From Candidatus Acetothermia bacterium (GTDB lineage: Bacteria; Bipolaricaulota; Bipolaricaulia; RBG-16-55-9), in contig JACQCZ010000009.1 of NCBI GenBank assembly GCA_016201405.1, forward strand, positions 1 to 32,428: a DNA stretch of 32,428 bases, written 5' to 3'. Below, piece by piece: positions 16,106 to 25,166 of this stretch (the stretch's first letter is position 1; each line of letters begins with the position of its first letter). Both the position numbers and the translations under genes were made by a program. A model generated the notes under the pieces. The model saw nothing but the letters and a program-made list of their open reading frames with translations, was not told the DNA's origin and searched no databases.

Positions 16106-17344
16106 TTACAGTCTCTGGTTGAGCCAGAACTGGTGATCTTTTTGATTGAAGAAGATCAGATCCAGATCGCCATCGCCATCCGCATCGATGAACGCCGTGC
16201 TAAAACCGCCTCCCTTGCCCTGCAGTAAGGGTGAGGCAATAAAGTGTCCCTTTCCATCGCTGTTAATCAGAATCTCATTGGTTCGGTGCAAGTTGTCATT
16301 TGGATCTCGTGCCAGTGCGATGTCCTGATCACCATCGCCATCAAAATCACCGGCTGCCAATCCATAACAATTAGCAGCATCAAATGGTAGAAGCTCATTG
16401 GTCTCATCGATGAAGAAGCCCTGGCCGTTGTTGATAAGGAGCTTGGCACGTGACCCAACGCTGCAGAAGATCACGTCCGGAGCGCCATCGCCGTTGACGT
16501 CCACAGGCAGAGTCGCAAAGGCTGCGGCAGCAACATTGAAAGAGAGTCTGAAGTCTGTTTGATCGTCAAAGTGACCAAGCCCATCATTGATGTAAAGGTG
16601 TGGCACTCTATCTTGTTTATCTGAGCCTGATCCAATCCAGAGATCCAAATCACCATCGCCATCCACATCTGCGAAGGCTGCGCTCGCGGCATTTAGGGCT
16701 CCGGCCGAGATGGGAAGAGATGACGAGTTGTCGCGGAATCTTCCCGTCCCATCATTGACAAGAAGCTCGGAAGGCTCGCCAAAGCCATTGGCAAAGAAGA
16801 GATCCACCTTGCCATCGCCATTGACGTCACCAACGGCCACTCCATAAGTTCGCTGCATCGGGCCGACGGGCCCGCCCGGGAGGCGGAGCAGCGTCTCATT
16901 GGAGAAGAATCCCTTGCCATTATTGACGAAAATTAGATTTTGATCGCCCTTATCGACATCAGACTGAGTCATGATCAGATCCAAATCTCCATCATTATCA
17001 ATATCGGCAAATTTGGCATCTTCCGTGAAAGCAAAGCCACTCTTGGGAGGCATTCGGGTCGTTGTCTCATCCGTAAAGTGACCTTTGCCATCGTTGATGA
17101 GCAGGCGATCTCTTGCGTTCCCTTCGTTTGTCCCAACAAACATGTCCAGATCGCCATCACCATCCACATCGCCTACGGCGACAGATCGTCCGTCGCCGAC
17201 AAAGTTCGGGATCCTGCTCGAATCAAAGAGGAAATTGGTAAAGACCCCTTGCTGTCCAATTGTAGAAAGGCCCGTCAACATTAGAAATAAGCCGAAAAAA
17301 AGCCCTCCACGCAAGACTGACAACTGGTTCGAACTTGCACGCAT
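16106..17344 (-). CDS. Secreted FG-GAP/VCBS-repeat protein, seven repeats
   Basis: A 412-residue exported protein. Residues about 10-30 form a signal peptide. Seven Ca2+-binding-type motifs of the form D-x-D/N-x-D-G-x-x-D start near residues 59, 114, 173, 226, 282, 333 and 387, at 51-59 residue intervals; the commonest version is DVDGDGDLD. Between them lie repeated LLINDGKGHF-like strands. Seven evenly spaced repeats fit a complete integrin-alpha-like beta-propeller with no other domain, so a ligand-binding or cell-surface role is likely. The ATG at 17344 has AGGGGG nine bases upstream; a longer frame to 17440 lacks support. Confidence 0.9.
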   Translation of the reverse strand: MRASSNQLSVLRGGLFFGLFLMLTGLSTIGQQGVFTNFLFDSSRIPNFVGDGRSVAVGDVDGDGDLDMFVGTNEGNARDRLLINDGKGHFTDETTTRMPPKSGFAFTEDAKFADIDNDGDLDLIMTQSDVDKGDQNLIFVNNGKGFFSNETLLRLPGGPVGPMQRTYGVAVGDVNGDGKVDLFFANGFGEPSELLVNDGTGRFRDNSSSLPISAGALNAASAAFADVDGDGDLDLWIGSGSDKQDRVPHLYINDGLGHFDDQTDFRLSFNVAAAAFATLPVDVNGDGAPDVIFCSVGSRAKLLINNGQGFFIDETNELLPFDAANCYGLAAGDFDGDGDQDIALARDPNDNLHRTNEILINSDGKGHFIASPLLQGKGGGFSTAFIDADGDGDLDLIFFNQKDHQFWLNQRL

Positions 17345-17480
17345 GTTTTGATTCCCCCTAGTACTTTCTATAGTTGTTTGATGGATGGTAGAAGAATCCT
17401 CGGTGCAAAATCCATGACAACCTGGTGAAAATTCGGTCAAATAGCGAATTTAAGCTACATCCTCTGTGTAATATAGAAAG

Positions 17481-17511
17481 TTGACAAGCCCTCCCCGAGC
17501 AATGTTACAAT
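17481..17511 (+). promoter_or_regulatory. Promoter of the small acidic protein gene
   Basis: A consensus TTGACA (17481-17486) and TACAAT (17506-17511) with a 19-base spacer, slightly long. Transcription would start near 17518, about 65 bases before the ATG at 17584. Confidence 0.45.
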
Positions 17512-17583
17512 TCCCATGACGCCAGAGAAATTAAAAAAAAGAGACGGGATTCAGTGTGTGCAGAAACAGATAAGGGAGGCGGG

Positions 17584-17808
17584 ATGCAACTTAAGGAGGC
17601 TCTTACATTCTGGAACGATTCGCTGGACGAGGTTCAAATTGATCGGCCACTTGCGATCGATGCCGAATCAATCCCGGGTTGGGTGATTGCGATTCGCCGT
17701 CCGCTTCGTGAAGATCAGGTGCCCTACGTGGAAATCTGGACTGAAAGCGACTTCATTGCTGAGACAGAGATTCATCAGCTGGACAGGGAAAAGGTAAAGA
17801 ACGCTTGA
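17584..17808 (+). CDS. Small acidic hypothetical protein
   Basis: A 74-residue protein starting MQLKEALTFWND, with no signal peptide or membrane span. It has many Asp and Glu residues and an alternating strand-like middle (GWVIAIRRP, YVEIWTE). The family was not recognised. The ATG at 17584 is chosen because AAGGGAGG lies five bases upstream; a GTG at 17554 would bury that site. It has its own promoter, and the epimerase promoter lies in the 105 bases after it. Confidence 0.6.
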   Translation: MQLKEALTFWNDSLDEVQIDRPLAIDAESIPGWVIAIRRPLREDQVPYVEIWTESDFIAETEIHQLDREKVKNA

Positions 17809-17847
17809 GACGCAAATCTCGCAGTCGTTATTATAAAAATCAGGTCA

Positions 17848-17876
17848 TTGTCAGAGTAAGGTCGGTCAACTATTCT
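17848..17876 (+). promoter_or_regulatory. Promoter of the ribulose-phosphate epimerase operon
   Basis: TTGTCA (17848-17853) and TATTCT (17871-17876) are 17 bases apart. Transcription would begin near 17883, about 31 bases before the ATG at 17914. Confidence 0.5.
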
Positions 17877-17913
17877 GTATACGGCTGATCAAGATTCTGT
17901 GCGAGGCTGCGAG

Positions 17914-18612
17914 ATGAAAAAACTCTCAACACAAATCAATAAAAAGATTGAGATCGCTCCATCCATACTCTCGGCCGATTTCACGAGACTGGGCGAGCAA
18001 TTGGCTGAAGCTGAGCGATGTGGAGCCAATCGCATTCATATTGATGTGATGGATGGCCATTTTGTGCCTCCGGTCACCATGGGTCCTGTTATTGTAGAAG
18101 CCTGCCGCAAGGTGACTCATCTCCCTCTGGAAGCCCATCTCATGACAGAAAAGCCCGAGCGCTTGTTTCTCGATTTTATTCGGGCTGGGGCGAGCATCGT
18201 CATCGTTCACCAGGAGGCTGTGACCCATCTTCATCGGCTCATTCACCAGGTCAAAGATAGTGGCTCCCAAGCCGGAGTCGCGCTAAATCCTGCGACTCCC
18301 ATCCAGACTCTGGAACATGTGCTTGAAGAGCTCGATCTTGTCTTGATTATGACAGTCAATCCCGGGTATTCTGCGCAAGCTTTTATACGTTCAATGCTGC
18401 CAAAAATTCGTGCGCTATCCACCATGATTGAAGAGCGCAAATTAGCGGTTGATATTGAAGTGGATGGAGGAATCAGCCCCGAGACAGCTTCGCTTGTAGT
18501 GCAAGAAGGGGCCAACGTGCTGGTAGCAGGATCTGCCATCTTTGGCAGCAAAGCCGGCATACCGGCTGCCATGAAGATGCTGCAAGAAAGCGCCCTGAGG
18601 AGGGGATCATAA
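17914..18612 (+). CDS. rpe: Ribulose-phosphate 3-epimerase
   Basis: A 232-residue TIM-barrel enzyme that interconverts ribulose 5-phosphate and xylulose 5-phosphate in the pentose phosphate pathway. It opens with IAPSILSADF at 14-23. Metal ligands and catalytic acids are His42 and Asp44 in HIDVMDGHF, His75 in EAHLM and Asp184 in EVDGGI. The phosphate loop is AGSAIF. The usual NPGFGGQ loop reads NPGYSAQAFI, a mild variation. The ATG at 17914 is preferred to a GTG five codons earlier. The DehI-like gene starts 2 bases after the stop, with its ribosome binding site inside this gene's end. Confidence 0.95.
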   Translation: MKKLSTQINKKIEIAPSILSADFTRLGEQLAEAERCGANRIHIDVMDGHFVPPVTMGPVIVEACRKVTHLPLEAHLMTEKPERLFLDFIRAGASIVIVHQEAVTHLHRLIHQVKDSGSQAGVALNPATPIQTLEHVLEELDLVLIMTVNPGYSAQAFIRSMLPKIRALSTMIEERKLAVDIEVDGGISPETASLVVQEGANVLVAGSAIFGSKAGIPAAMKMLQESALRRGS

Positions 18613-18614
18613 CG

Positions 18615-19520
18615 ATGGCTCAATTCTCCGAGATTGAAGAGAGCAAGGCTACGCCTGAGATTCAGCAAATCTTTCGAGACGTCCAGCTGGCTCTTCGGTT
18701 TAGCGATGTGCCGTGGTTATTTCGCATGCTAGCCAGTCACCCAGGCTTTCTAAAGATCGCCTGGACTGCGATCAAGCCAACGATCACCGATTTTTTTGAG
18801 AGCTCAGCAGACCAAATCCGCTCACACGCTATCTCAAAGATCAATAGTTCACTTTCAGGAAACAATCTCAGAGCCGGCTTAAAGAAGATCATGCTCAAGG
18901 AAGATGAGATCAACGCGATCTCTGAAAATATTTTAGCGTACCACTTTGTTCATCCCAAGCTTCTGTTAATGACGACTGCTTTAAAGGATTCTCTGGCCGA
19001 GAAGCCAGTGGGCGTCACCAGCATTGTCGTTCGTCCGACAGGACGGGGCGTTCCAGTTGGAATACCCCGCATCAAGAGAGTCGATGTAGGAAGCGCAACG
19101 GGCAAAGCTAAAGTTGCTCTGGGCGAGAGCGCCAAGCTTCAGAGCCTGCCGGTAAATTCTGACCTGATGCTGACACTTGGCCAGTGGCCCGATGCGCTCG
19201 GCACACTCTGGGATAATTTGAAGATAGCCATTCAGTCCAATAAATATGCTTCTCTTCTTGAAGAGACTTCTCAGAGTGCGACGGAAGGCGTTCAGCACCT
19301 CCGCAGACGCATAGATCTGGGGCGTGAGGAGCTGGCTCTTGTTGGCATCAACGAAGCGGAGCGGTTGGAAATCATCGCCAACGTCACTGCCGCTCAAACG
19401 TACTATCTCAAATCACTTCTGGATTCAGCCTACTTAAGCCTATCTCTGGCTGGACCGGAGGCCTCAGCCATGAGTGGTGAAGCGATGCTCATTCGCTGGG
19501 CGCTTCCAAGACGTTCGTAA
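18615..19520 (+). CDS. DehI-like halocarboxylic acid dehalogenase family protein
   Basis: A 301-residue all-helical protein with the layout of DehI (group I 2-haloacid dehalogenase). There are two related halves, about 5-120 and 165-290. The first is marked by DVPWLFRMLASHPGFLKIAW (31-50) and the second by SDLMLTLGQWPDALGTLWDN. Characterised DehI hydrolyses D- and L-2-haloacids, but most genome members are untested, and without an alignment I cannot confirm the catalytic Asp. AGGAGGGG precedes the ATG. It forms a tight operon with rpe and a GNAT gene. The haloacid function should be treated as family name only. Confidence 0.65.
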   Translation: MAQFSEIEESKATPEIQQIFRDVQLALRFSDVPWLFRMLASHPGFLKIAWTAIKPTITDFFESSADQIRSHAISKINSSLSGNNLRAGLKKIMLKEDEINAISENILAYHFVHPKLLLMTTALKDSLAEKPVGVTSIVVRPTGRGVPVGIPRIKRVDVGSATGKAKVALGESAKLQSLPVNSDLMLTLGQWPDALGTLWDNLKIAIQSNKYASLLEETSQSATEGVQHLRRRIDLGREELALVGINEAERLEIIANVTAAQTYYLKSLLDSAYLSLSLAGPEASAMSGEAMLIRWALPRRS

Positions 19521-19527
19521 CTCTCTT

Positions 19528-20112
19528 ATGAAAGAAGAAAAAAAGAAGCAGCCCGTAATATTTCTAAAAGGCAAGAAGGTGATCTTGAGGCCTCTCCGCA
19601 AGGAGACGGACCTCGAGCAGACAACCCGCTGGATCAATGACCCGGAGGTCAATGTATTTCTCAGCATGTTCTTGCCGATCACTCATCAGGAAGAATCTGA
19701 ATTCTTTGATAATCTCCCCAAGCGCAAGGAGGACATCATTTTTGCGATTGATACCCGTGATGGCGAGTTTATCGGCCTGATGGGGATTCACAGAATCAAT
19801 TGGAAAGACCGCACGGCGATAACTGGGGCAGTGCTGGGTGAGAAAAAATACTGGGGCAAAGGTTATGGCACCGATGCCAAAATGATCTTATTAGACTACG
19901 CCTTTAATACACTGAATCTAAGAAAGATTTGCTCCTCTGTGATTGCGTTCAATAAACGTAGTCTGCAATACAATCTGCATTGCGGCTACAAAGTTGAGGG
20001 CGTGCGGCGCAAGCAATTCTTCCGCAAAGGGAAATACTGGGACGAAATAGAGCTAGGCATCTTCAAGAATGAATGGCTCCCCTACTGGAAGAAGTACCAG
20101 AAGTCGAAATAA
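19528..20112 (+). CDS. RimJ/RimL-type GNAT N-acetyltransferase
   Basis: A 194-residue acetyltransferase of the RimJ/RimL/SpeG branch. It opens with the typical strand GKKVILRPLRKETD and contains YWGKGYGTDAKMILLDYAF (acetyl-CoA loop and helix 3). FNKRSLQYNLHCGYKVEG is the usual motif B region. Targets in this branch are protein N-termini or polyamines and cannot be told here. The ATG lies 7 bases after the DehI-like stop with no clear ribosome binding site, so translational coupling is likely. It converges on the CPBP protease gene. Confidence 0.88.
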   Translation: MKEEKKKQPVIFLKGKKVILRPLRKETDLEQTTRWINDPEVNVFLSMFLPITHQEESEFFDNLPKRKEDIIFAIDTRDGEFIGLMGIHRINWKDRTAITGAVLGEKKYWGKGYGTDAKMILLDYAFNTLNLRKICSSVIAFNKRSLQYNLHCGYKVEGVRRKQFFRKGKYWDEIELGIFKNEWLPYWKKYQKSK

Positions 20113-20129
20113 TATCAACAAGAATCCAT

Positions 20130-20996
20130 CTAGCCTGAGATATTCTTCTCGTCTGGTCTGATCCCGCCCGGCTGCATCAAATTAAAAATCGCCAGAATCA
20201 AGATTCCTGCCGCTAAAATGAGCACCCAAATCGGATAACCTGTGCTCAAGAGAATCTCTTTGGGAGTGATATTCGGCTGCTCCGTCTGCCAGAAGTTGAC
20301 CTCAAAGAGCGCATAAAGATTGTTAAAGGCGTGGGCTGCAATGGCAGGAAAGATGCTGTTGCTCTTTACAGCCAGATACCCCAAAAAGAGCCCAGCGGGA
20401 AAGACTTCTAAAATTTGAAGAGGCTCAAAGTGAAAGAGCGCAAAGACGAGAGCGGTCAGTGCAATCGCTGCTGGAGGACGTACTGCTGATTCCAACCCCT
20501 TTAAGATGAAGCCACGAAAGGCGAGCTCCTCACTGATTCCAGCTCCCACACTGATCGCCAGCGCAAAGAAGAGATAGACCGGGAGATCCCCAGTAAAAAC
20601 AGAAGATTGCACCAGCGAAATCATGTTGTCAGATACCAGCCCAGGGAAGAATTGAACCAATATTTGCGAGAGCTGTGCCACAAGAATTCCGAGCGGCACA
20701 ATCGCCAGCACGCCCCAAAGATAGAATTTAGCAGGACAGGCTCGCAACCGCAATGTATTCTTTAGATCAAATTTCTTGAGCCGAATAAAAAAGAGGACCA
20801 GCCCAATGATGAGCAGAGCCTGAGCCGTCGTCCCGATGGCTGTGAAGAGCTGCCCCTCTACTGAAACCCCAATTCCCGTGAGAAACAACCCGACGAGCCC
20901 AAGCCCAAAGATGAGCACAAAGATCATCGAGATAAAAAAACCCGTGGCGTGGCTAGCCTCTGGGGTCGCAAGCCTGTCAACCTCAGGATCGTGCAA
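20130..20996 (-). CDS. CPBP-family intramembrane metalloprotease
   Basis: A 288-residue membrane protein with about seven spans, of the CAAX prenyl protease/bacteriocin-processing (Abi) family. Motif 1 is EELAFRG with Glu156, Glu157 and Arg161. Motif 2 is FALFHFEP with His189. Motif 3 is HAFNN with His222 and Asn226. These are the expected metal-binding and catalytic residues. The start is TTG, supported by GGAGG six bases upstream; no in-frame ATG is available. Substrates of bacterial members are mostly unknown. It is divergent from the MoxR-locus genes with a 60-base gap. Confidence 0.9.
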   Translation of the reverse strand: MHDPEVDRLATPEASHATGFFISMIFVLIFGLGLVGLFLTGIGVSVEGQLFTAIGTTAQALLIIGLVLFFIRLKKFDLKNTLRLRACPAKFYLWGVLAIVPLGILVAQLSQILVQFFPGLVSDNMISLVQSSVFTGDLPVYLFFALAISVGAGISEELAFRGFILKGLESAVRPPAAIALTALVFALFHFEPLQILEVFPAGLFLGYLAVKSNSIFPAIAAHAFNNLYALFEVNFWQTEQPNITPKEILLSTGYPIWVLILAAGILILAIFNLMQPGGIRPDEKNISG

Positions 20997-21056
20997 AGGC
21001 GTCCTCCATTCCTACGAATGAATACGTCTTGATGTCAAGGATCAGATAAATCGAAT

Positions 21057-21962
21057 ATGATACAGTATATTCCCATGGAAATATCAAGCAAGAAAAGAGT
21101 TATCATTCTGCTCAGCTTTGGCGTAGCGCTCGTTGCCGTCATCTTGTTGGCAATGAGTCTGCAACAGCTTCAGTTTTCGAATGGGGTCATCTATAGAAGC
21201 CCTTCAGGCCAGGGGAGCCCGGGGGGAAGCAGCAGCGGAACCCTCTCTGCACTCGATAACGCAGTCATCTCCGTAATTCGCATTCTCTTTCTGATACTCT
21301 TGCCTCTCTCGCTTCTCTATTTTGTGCTTTCCCCCAGTGCGCGAAAACGCGTCCTGCGAGATGTTCTGCTCATTGGCTTAGTGCTCTTATGCGTCTATGT
21401 AGTTGTGAATGCATTTACGCCACCACCTCTGCGAGACAAAGAACCTCCACCCCCCGCCGCGGCAGAGGCAGCAGATTCAGATCCATCCAGTCCTTCTGAT
21501 TTTGTAACCAATCCGCCAAGATGGTTCACATTCGGCATCACGTTTATTGTGATCGCCCTTCTGTTAGCAATTGCCCTCTTTTTCTGGCTTCGCGCACAAG
21601 CTCATCATTCAGAGATTGGGCTTAAAAAGACCACCCCCTTAGGGGGCATTGTGGATGAGGCGAATGTGACTCTGCAAGAACTCCGCTCTGGCGGAAATCT
21701 AAAAGATGCGGTCATCCGCTGCTATCGTGAGATGTGCCTCACACTCAGCGAGACAAAAGGCATCCAGAGACAGCGGGCCATGACTCCGAGAGAATTTGAA
21801 ACCCATCTCACCAGAGCCGGGCTGCGCGACGAGCACATCCGCCAGTTGACACGTCTCTTTGAAGGCGCTCGCTATGGGGATCAGTCCGCCAATCCAGAGA
21901 TGGAGCGCGAGGCGCGGCTCTGCCTGGAAGCGATCGTACAAAACTATGCGAAGGCAGCATGA
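21057..21962 (+). CDS. Membrane protein with C-terminal DUF4129 domain
   Basis: A 301-residue protein with four membrane spans (about 14-34, 66-90, 98-118 and 156-178), a Pro/Ala-rich linker between spans 3 and 4, and a cytoplasmic helical C-terminal domain. That domain reads LKDAVIRCYREMC, MTPREFETHL and LTRLFEGARYG, typical of DUF4129, which is usually fused to transglutaminase-like proteins in MoxR/DUF58 loci. Here no transglutaminase domain is present. An ATG at 21075 is an alternative start; TATGAT at 21055 overlaps the first ATG. The gene overlaps the next by 4 bases, so the first three genes form an operon with MoxR. Confidence 0.75.
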   Translation: MIQYIPMEISSKKRVIILLSFGVALVAVILLAMSLQQLQFSNGVIYRSPSGQGSPGGSSSGTLSALDNAVISVIRILFLILLPLSLLYFVLSPSARKRVLRDVLLIGLVLLCVYVVVNAFTPPPLRDKEPPPPAAAEAADSDPSSPSDFVTNPPRWFTFGITFIVIALLLAIALFFWLRAQAHHSEIGLKKTTPLGGIVDEANVTLQELRSGGNLKDAVIRCYREMCLTLSETKGIQRQRAMTPREFETHLTRAGLRDEHIRQLTRLFEGARYGDQSANPEMEREARLCLEAIVQNYAKAA

Positions 21963-22576
21963 AGGATAAGCGGCTCTGGCCAATCTTCGGGATCTTGATC
22001 GCTGCCATTCCGGTCACGCTCTTCTTTCAAGAAGAGTTTCGCACTGCTGTGATCATTCCGCTGGCCCACTTCTTCTGGCTAGCCAGCCTCTTTATTGACT
22101 CCATTCCACAAGCACTCGTTTGGGTGGCATTGCTGCTCGTCGTGCTGGTGATAATCTCTGCCAATTTTTTTCGAGTCCCCAAGATGCGCTTCAAGAGAGA
22201 TTCTGGGGTAATGCGTCGCATGGGCGCTGTCGAGTCCTGGCTTGAGTGGATCATTCAGGCCGAGCAGGGCACCTATTACCGAGGGCGTCTGGCCAAGCGC
22301 ATGATGGATATGGCCATTCCGATAATTGCTTACACCGATCGGCTGTCAACCACAGCAGTGAAAAGGAGAATTGAAGATGCCTCATTAAAGCTCCCGCCAG
22401 ACGTCTTGAGCTATCTTCAGCAAGGGCTTGAGACACTTGCTTGGCGCTCTTTTTACGATCCTTTCTTGCGAATCCCATTTTTGAAACGAAAAGAAGATGT
22501 CGCCATTCTGACGAGCGGCCCCATCAGGCTTATTGAATATTTGAGGCAAACTTTCAAAGGGAGAGTGGGGAGATGA
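21959..22576 (+). CDS. Membrane protein of a MoxR locus, unknown family
   Basis: A 205-residue protein with two N-terminal membrane spans (about 7-45 and 50-71) and a basic cytoplasmic helical part. ATGA overlaps join it to both neighbours. The position between the DUF4129 and MoxR genes is the only clue to its role; it may link the ATPase to a membrane complex. No enzyme motif is seen. Confidence 0.7.
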   Translation: MKDKRLWPIFGILIAAIPVTLFFQEEFRTAVIIPLAHFFWLASLFIDSIPQALVWVALLLVVLVIISANFFRVPKMRFKRDSGVMRRMGAVESWLEWIIQAEQGTYYRGRLAKRMMDMAIPIIAYTDRLSTTAVKRRIEDASLKLPPDVLSYLQQGLETLAWRSFYDPFLRIPFLKRKEDVAILTSGPIRLIEYLRQTFKGRVGR

Positions 22577-23535
22577 GTGTTCAAATTTCCAGTATCACAG
22601 AGATCACCAGCCGTGTGATCGGCGAAGTGGAGAGTGTGATTGTCGGGAAAAAGAGTCTTTTGCAGGAGATCATGGCCGCCATCCTGGCCGATGGCCATAT
22701 TCTGCTCGAAGATTATCCAGGGCTGGCCAAAACTCTGATCGCAAAATCCTTTGCGACGGCTCTCGGGCTCGACTTTAAGCGCATTCAGTTTACGCCTGAT
22801 CTCTTGCCCAGCGACATCACTGGAAGCTATATCTTTGACCGGGCCACCAGCCAATTTGAGCTGCGGAAAGGCCCCATCTTTGCCAATCTCATCCTGGCCG
22901 ATGAAATAAACCGAGCATCTCCCAAAACACAGTCCGCTCTCCTCGAAGCGATGCAAGAGATCCAAGTGACACTCGAAGGAACTACGATGAAGCTCTCCGA
23001 GCCCTTCATCGTGATCGCGACTCAAAATCCCATTGAATATGAAGGGACATTCCCGCTTCCTGAAGCACAGCTCGACCGCTTTCTTGTCAAGCTCGCAGTT
23101 GGATATCCATCGATTGCGGAAGAGCAAGAGATTCTGCAGCGCCGCCGGGAGCGCCGCAGTGATAGCGTCCAGCTCCAACAGGTCACAAATGCAGCGGAGC
23201 TATTAGAGATTCGGGCCGTACTCGAAGATATCTTCGTTGACCCAGACATCGAGCGCTACATCTCCGAGCTGGTTGGGCAGACTCGCTCAGACGCACGGGT
23301 AGCGGTGGGCGCCAGTCCGCGAGGCTCTTTAGCGCTTCTCAAACTGGCAAGGGCGCGGGCTGCACTCGAAGGCCGAAGCTATGTCATCCCAGACGATGTC
23401 AAGACCTTTGCCATGGCTGCCCTTGTGCATCGGATAATTCTAGAACCGGATCTCTGGATGAAGCGCCACGCCGCAGAAGAGGTCGTAAACTCAATTCTGG
23501 AAAGCACATCCGTGCCCGTAATCGAGCAGAGCTAA
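22573..23535 (+). CDS. MoxR-family AAA+ ATPase
   Basis: A 320-residue cytoplasmic ATPase of the MoxR group, chaperones that act on VWA or DUF58 partner proteins. The Walker A is EDYPGLAKT at 46-54, Walker B is LILADEINRA at 106-115, sensor 1 is ATQNP at 149-153, and the arginine-finger region is EAQLDRF at 164-170. Length is usual for the family. It ends the first half of the locus. Its usual DUF58 partner does not follow directly but lies 3 kb away at 26541, beyond two oppositely oriented genes. Confidence 0.95.
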   Translation: MSVQISSITEITSRVIGEVESVIVGKKSLLQEIMAAILADGHILLEDYPGLAKTLIAKSFATALGLDFKRIQFTPDLLPSDITGSYIFDRATSQFELRKGPIFANLILADEINRASPKTQSALLEAMQEIQVTLEGTTMKLSEPFIVIATQNPIEYEGTFPLPEAQLDRFLVKLAVGYPSIAEEQEILQRRRERRSDSVQLQQVTNAAELLEIRAVLEDIFVDPDIERYISELVGQTRSDARVAVGASPRGSLALLKLARARAALEGRSYVIPDDVKTFAMAALVHRIILEPDLWMKRHAAEEVVNSILESTSVPVIEQS

Positions 23536-23562
23536 AGTTTTCTTAACTCCAGAATTTTGTGA

Positions 23563-25050
23563 TCACTTCTTCTGAGTATGAGCCAAAATCCAGTCACCCA
23601 TGATCTTTAGAGCGCTCGGTGAGATCGTCTCTTCGATCTTCGAATACTCGTTGGGAGAGCCTGTCGTGCTTGTCTGGAAGAGATGATTGAGTTTGGGGAA
23701 CTTTATAATGGTGTAATCGGCGTTCCCGCCAGCCTCAAGTTCAGCGGCAATCGGGAGCAAGTTTTGGCTGGGCAGAACTTGCAGATCGCGCTCTCCATTC
23801 AGCACCAGAACTGGGCATTTCACGCTCCGCAGGGTCGGTGCTGGATCATAGCTGAGGAAGAAGCGAAACCAAGGGGACAAGAGCGTCGTGATTAGAGCAT
23901 CTGCATTGCTTTCGTCAGAGCCCAATGCGCTCTTCTCTTCAGCGGTCCATGTCTCCGTCTCTTTGAAAAGCTCACGAATCTTCGACGCGGCCAATGTGTC
24001 ATCGTTCTCTTCTTTTACAACTGAATCAATGCGTTTCTGAAGATCCATGGCTTTGGCAATGGCCGCCTCACCCACACCTTGAGCCCGTTCAATCGCTGCC
24101 CATTGAGCCTCGATGACATCGCTTCCAGGAACTCCAGTTCCTGCCATCAAAATAATAAATGAAACGTCAGAGTCATGAGCGGCCACCATCGGTGCAATCA
24201 ATCCACCTTCACTATGGCCAATCAGGCCAATTCGTGTGGGATCAATCTCTTTTCGGCTCTTGAGAAATTCGATGGCAGTCTGCACATCCGTTGCGAAGTC
24301 TGCGCTTGTGGCTTTTGAAAAATCGCCGGTAGATTTGCCAAAGCCCCTGTCGTCGTAACGCAAGACTGCAATTCCTTGCCGGGTCAGATAATCCGCCAAT
24401 ACCAAGAAGGGGCGGTGATTGAGCAGCTCTTCATTGCGGTCCTGTGCTCCGGAGCCTGTGATGAGCACGACAGCCGCATAGGGTCCTCCGGATCGAGGCA
24501 GAGTAAGTGTTCCAGCCAGCGTGTCTCCTGCTGCGTCGTTCTTGAATGAGACCTCTTCTTCGTTGTACGGATAAGGCTTGGTCGGGTCCTGTGGCCGCTT
24601 TGTCGCCGCAGTGATAGCACTAGGACTCGACTTCTCAAAGATGAGAGGAGCAGCCGCTCCTGACTGGTTCCACGTCCCTGCAATCTTGGTGCCGTCGGCA
24701 TTGAGAGTCCCATCAAACGAGGCTCCAATCGCTTTCATCTCAAAGTGAAGCTTCTGATCTTGCAGAGTGATTGTGTCAATCGGCAGGTTGAGCGCCCCCT
24801 GATCAATGCTGTCCAGCGTGCCAGAGAGTGCGCCATCGGCAGCCACGGATATTCTCAAGACCACTCGTGGCTTATTCCCACCCCCGACATCTAGCGCTCC
24901 CTGCCAGACTTGGTTTTGCTCTGGAGTCGGAGCGATTGTCTTTGTCATCTTTTCAATGACTAGGGAGACAGGCCGCTGGGCGGTAATGGCCAGTCCTAGA
25001 GCAACTGCGGCCAAGACGGCCAGAATCAGAAGCAGTTTTGTCGTATTCAC
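23563..25050 (-). CDS. Exported alpha/beta hydrolase with N-terminal beta-rich domain
   Basis: A 495-residue protein with a signal peptide (about 5-23), a beta-rich domain (about 45-140, GALDVGG to FDGTLNADGTKIAGTW) and an alpha/beta hydrolase domain (about 165-490). The latter has YDDRGFGKSTGDF, nucleophile Ser280 in GHSEGG, Asp422 in NGERDLQV and His456 in LNHLF. This layout is common among secreted esterase-like dienelactone hydrolase relatives; the substrate is unknown. The start is GTG with GGAGGG five bases upstream. It converges on MoxR. Confidence 0.88.
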   Translation of the reverse strand: MNTTKLLLILAVLAAVALGLAITAQRPVSLVIEKMTKTIAPTPEQNQVWQGALDVGGGNKPRVVLRISVAADGALSGTLDSIDQGALNLPIDTITLQDQKLHFEMKAIGASFDGTLNADGTKIAGTWNQSGAAAPLIFEKSSPSAITAATKRPQDPTKPYPYNEEEVSFKNDAAGDTLAGTLTLPRSGGPYAAVVLITGSGAQDRNEELLNHRPFLVLADYLTRQGIAVLRYDDRGFGKSTGDFSKATSADFATDVQTAIEFLKSRKEIDPTRIGLIGHSEGGLIAPMVAAHDSDVSFIILMAGTGVPGSDVIEAQWAAIERAQGVGEAAIAKAMDLQKRIDSVVKEENDDTLAASKIRELFKETETWTAEEKSALGSDESNADALITTLLSPWFRFFLSYDPAPTLRSVKCPVLVLNGERDLQVLPSQNLLPIAAELEAGGNADYTIIKFPKLNHLFQTSTTGSPNEYSKIEETISPSALKIMGDWILAHTQKK

Positions 25051-25166
25051 AATTCCCTCCAGTGGATATGAAATCAGCTTCTCAGAAGACTTCTATTAAC
25101 GCATCGAAATCAATTGTAGCTTGTGGGAAATCAAATGGAAACAGAGATTGATAGATTTAATTTCAA

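Noticed and set aside
21033-21060. Shared -35-like TGTCA box in front of the two MoxR-locus halves
   Set aside because: In both places TGTCAA is the reverse complement of TTGACA, the usual -35 hexamer, and so may belong to the divergent gene; two sites are too few to claim co-regulation.
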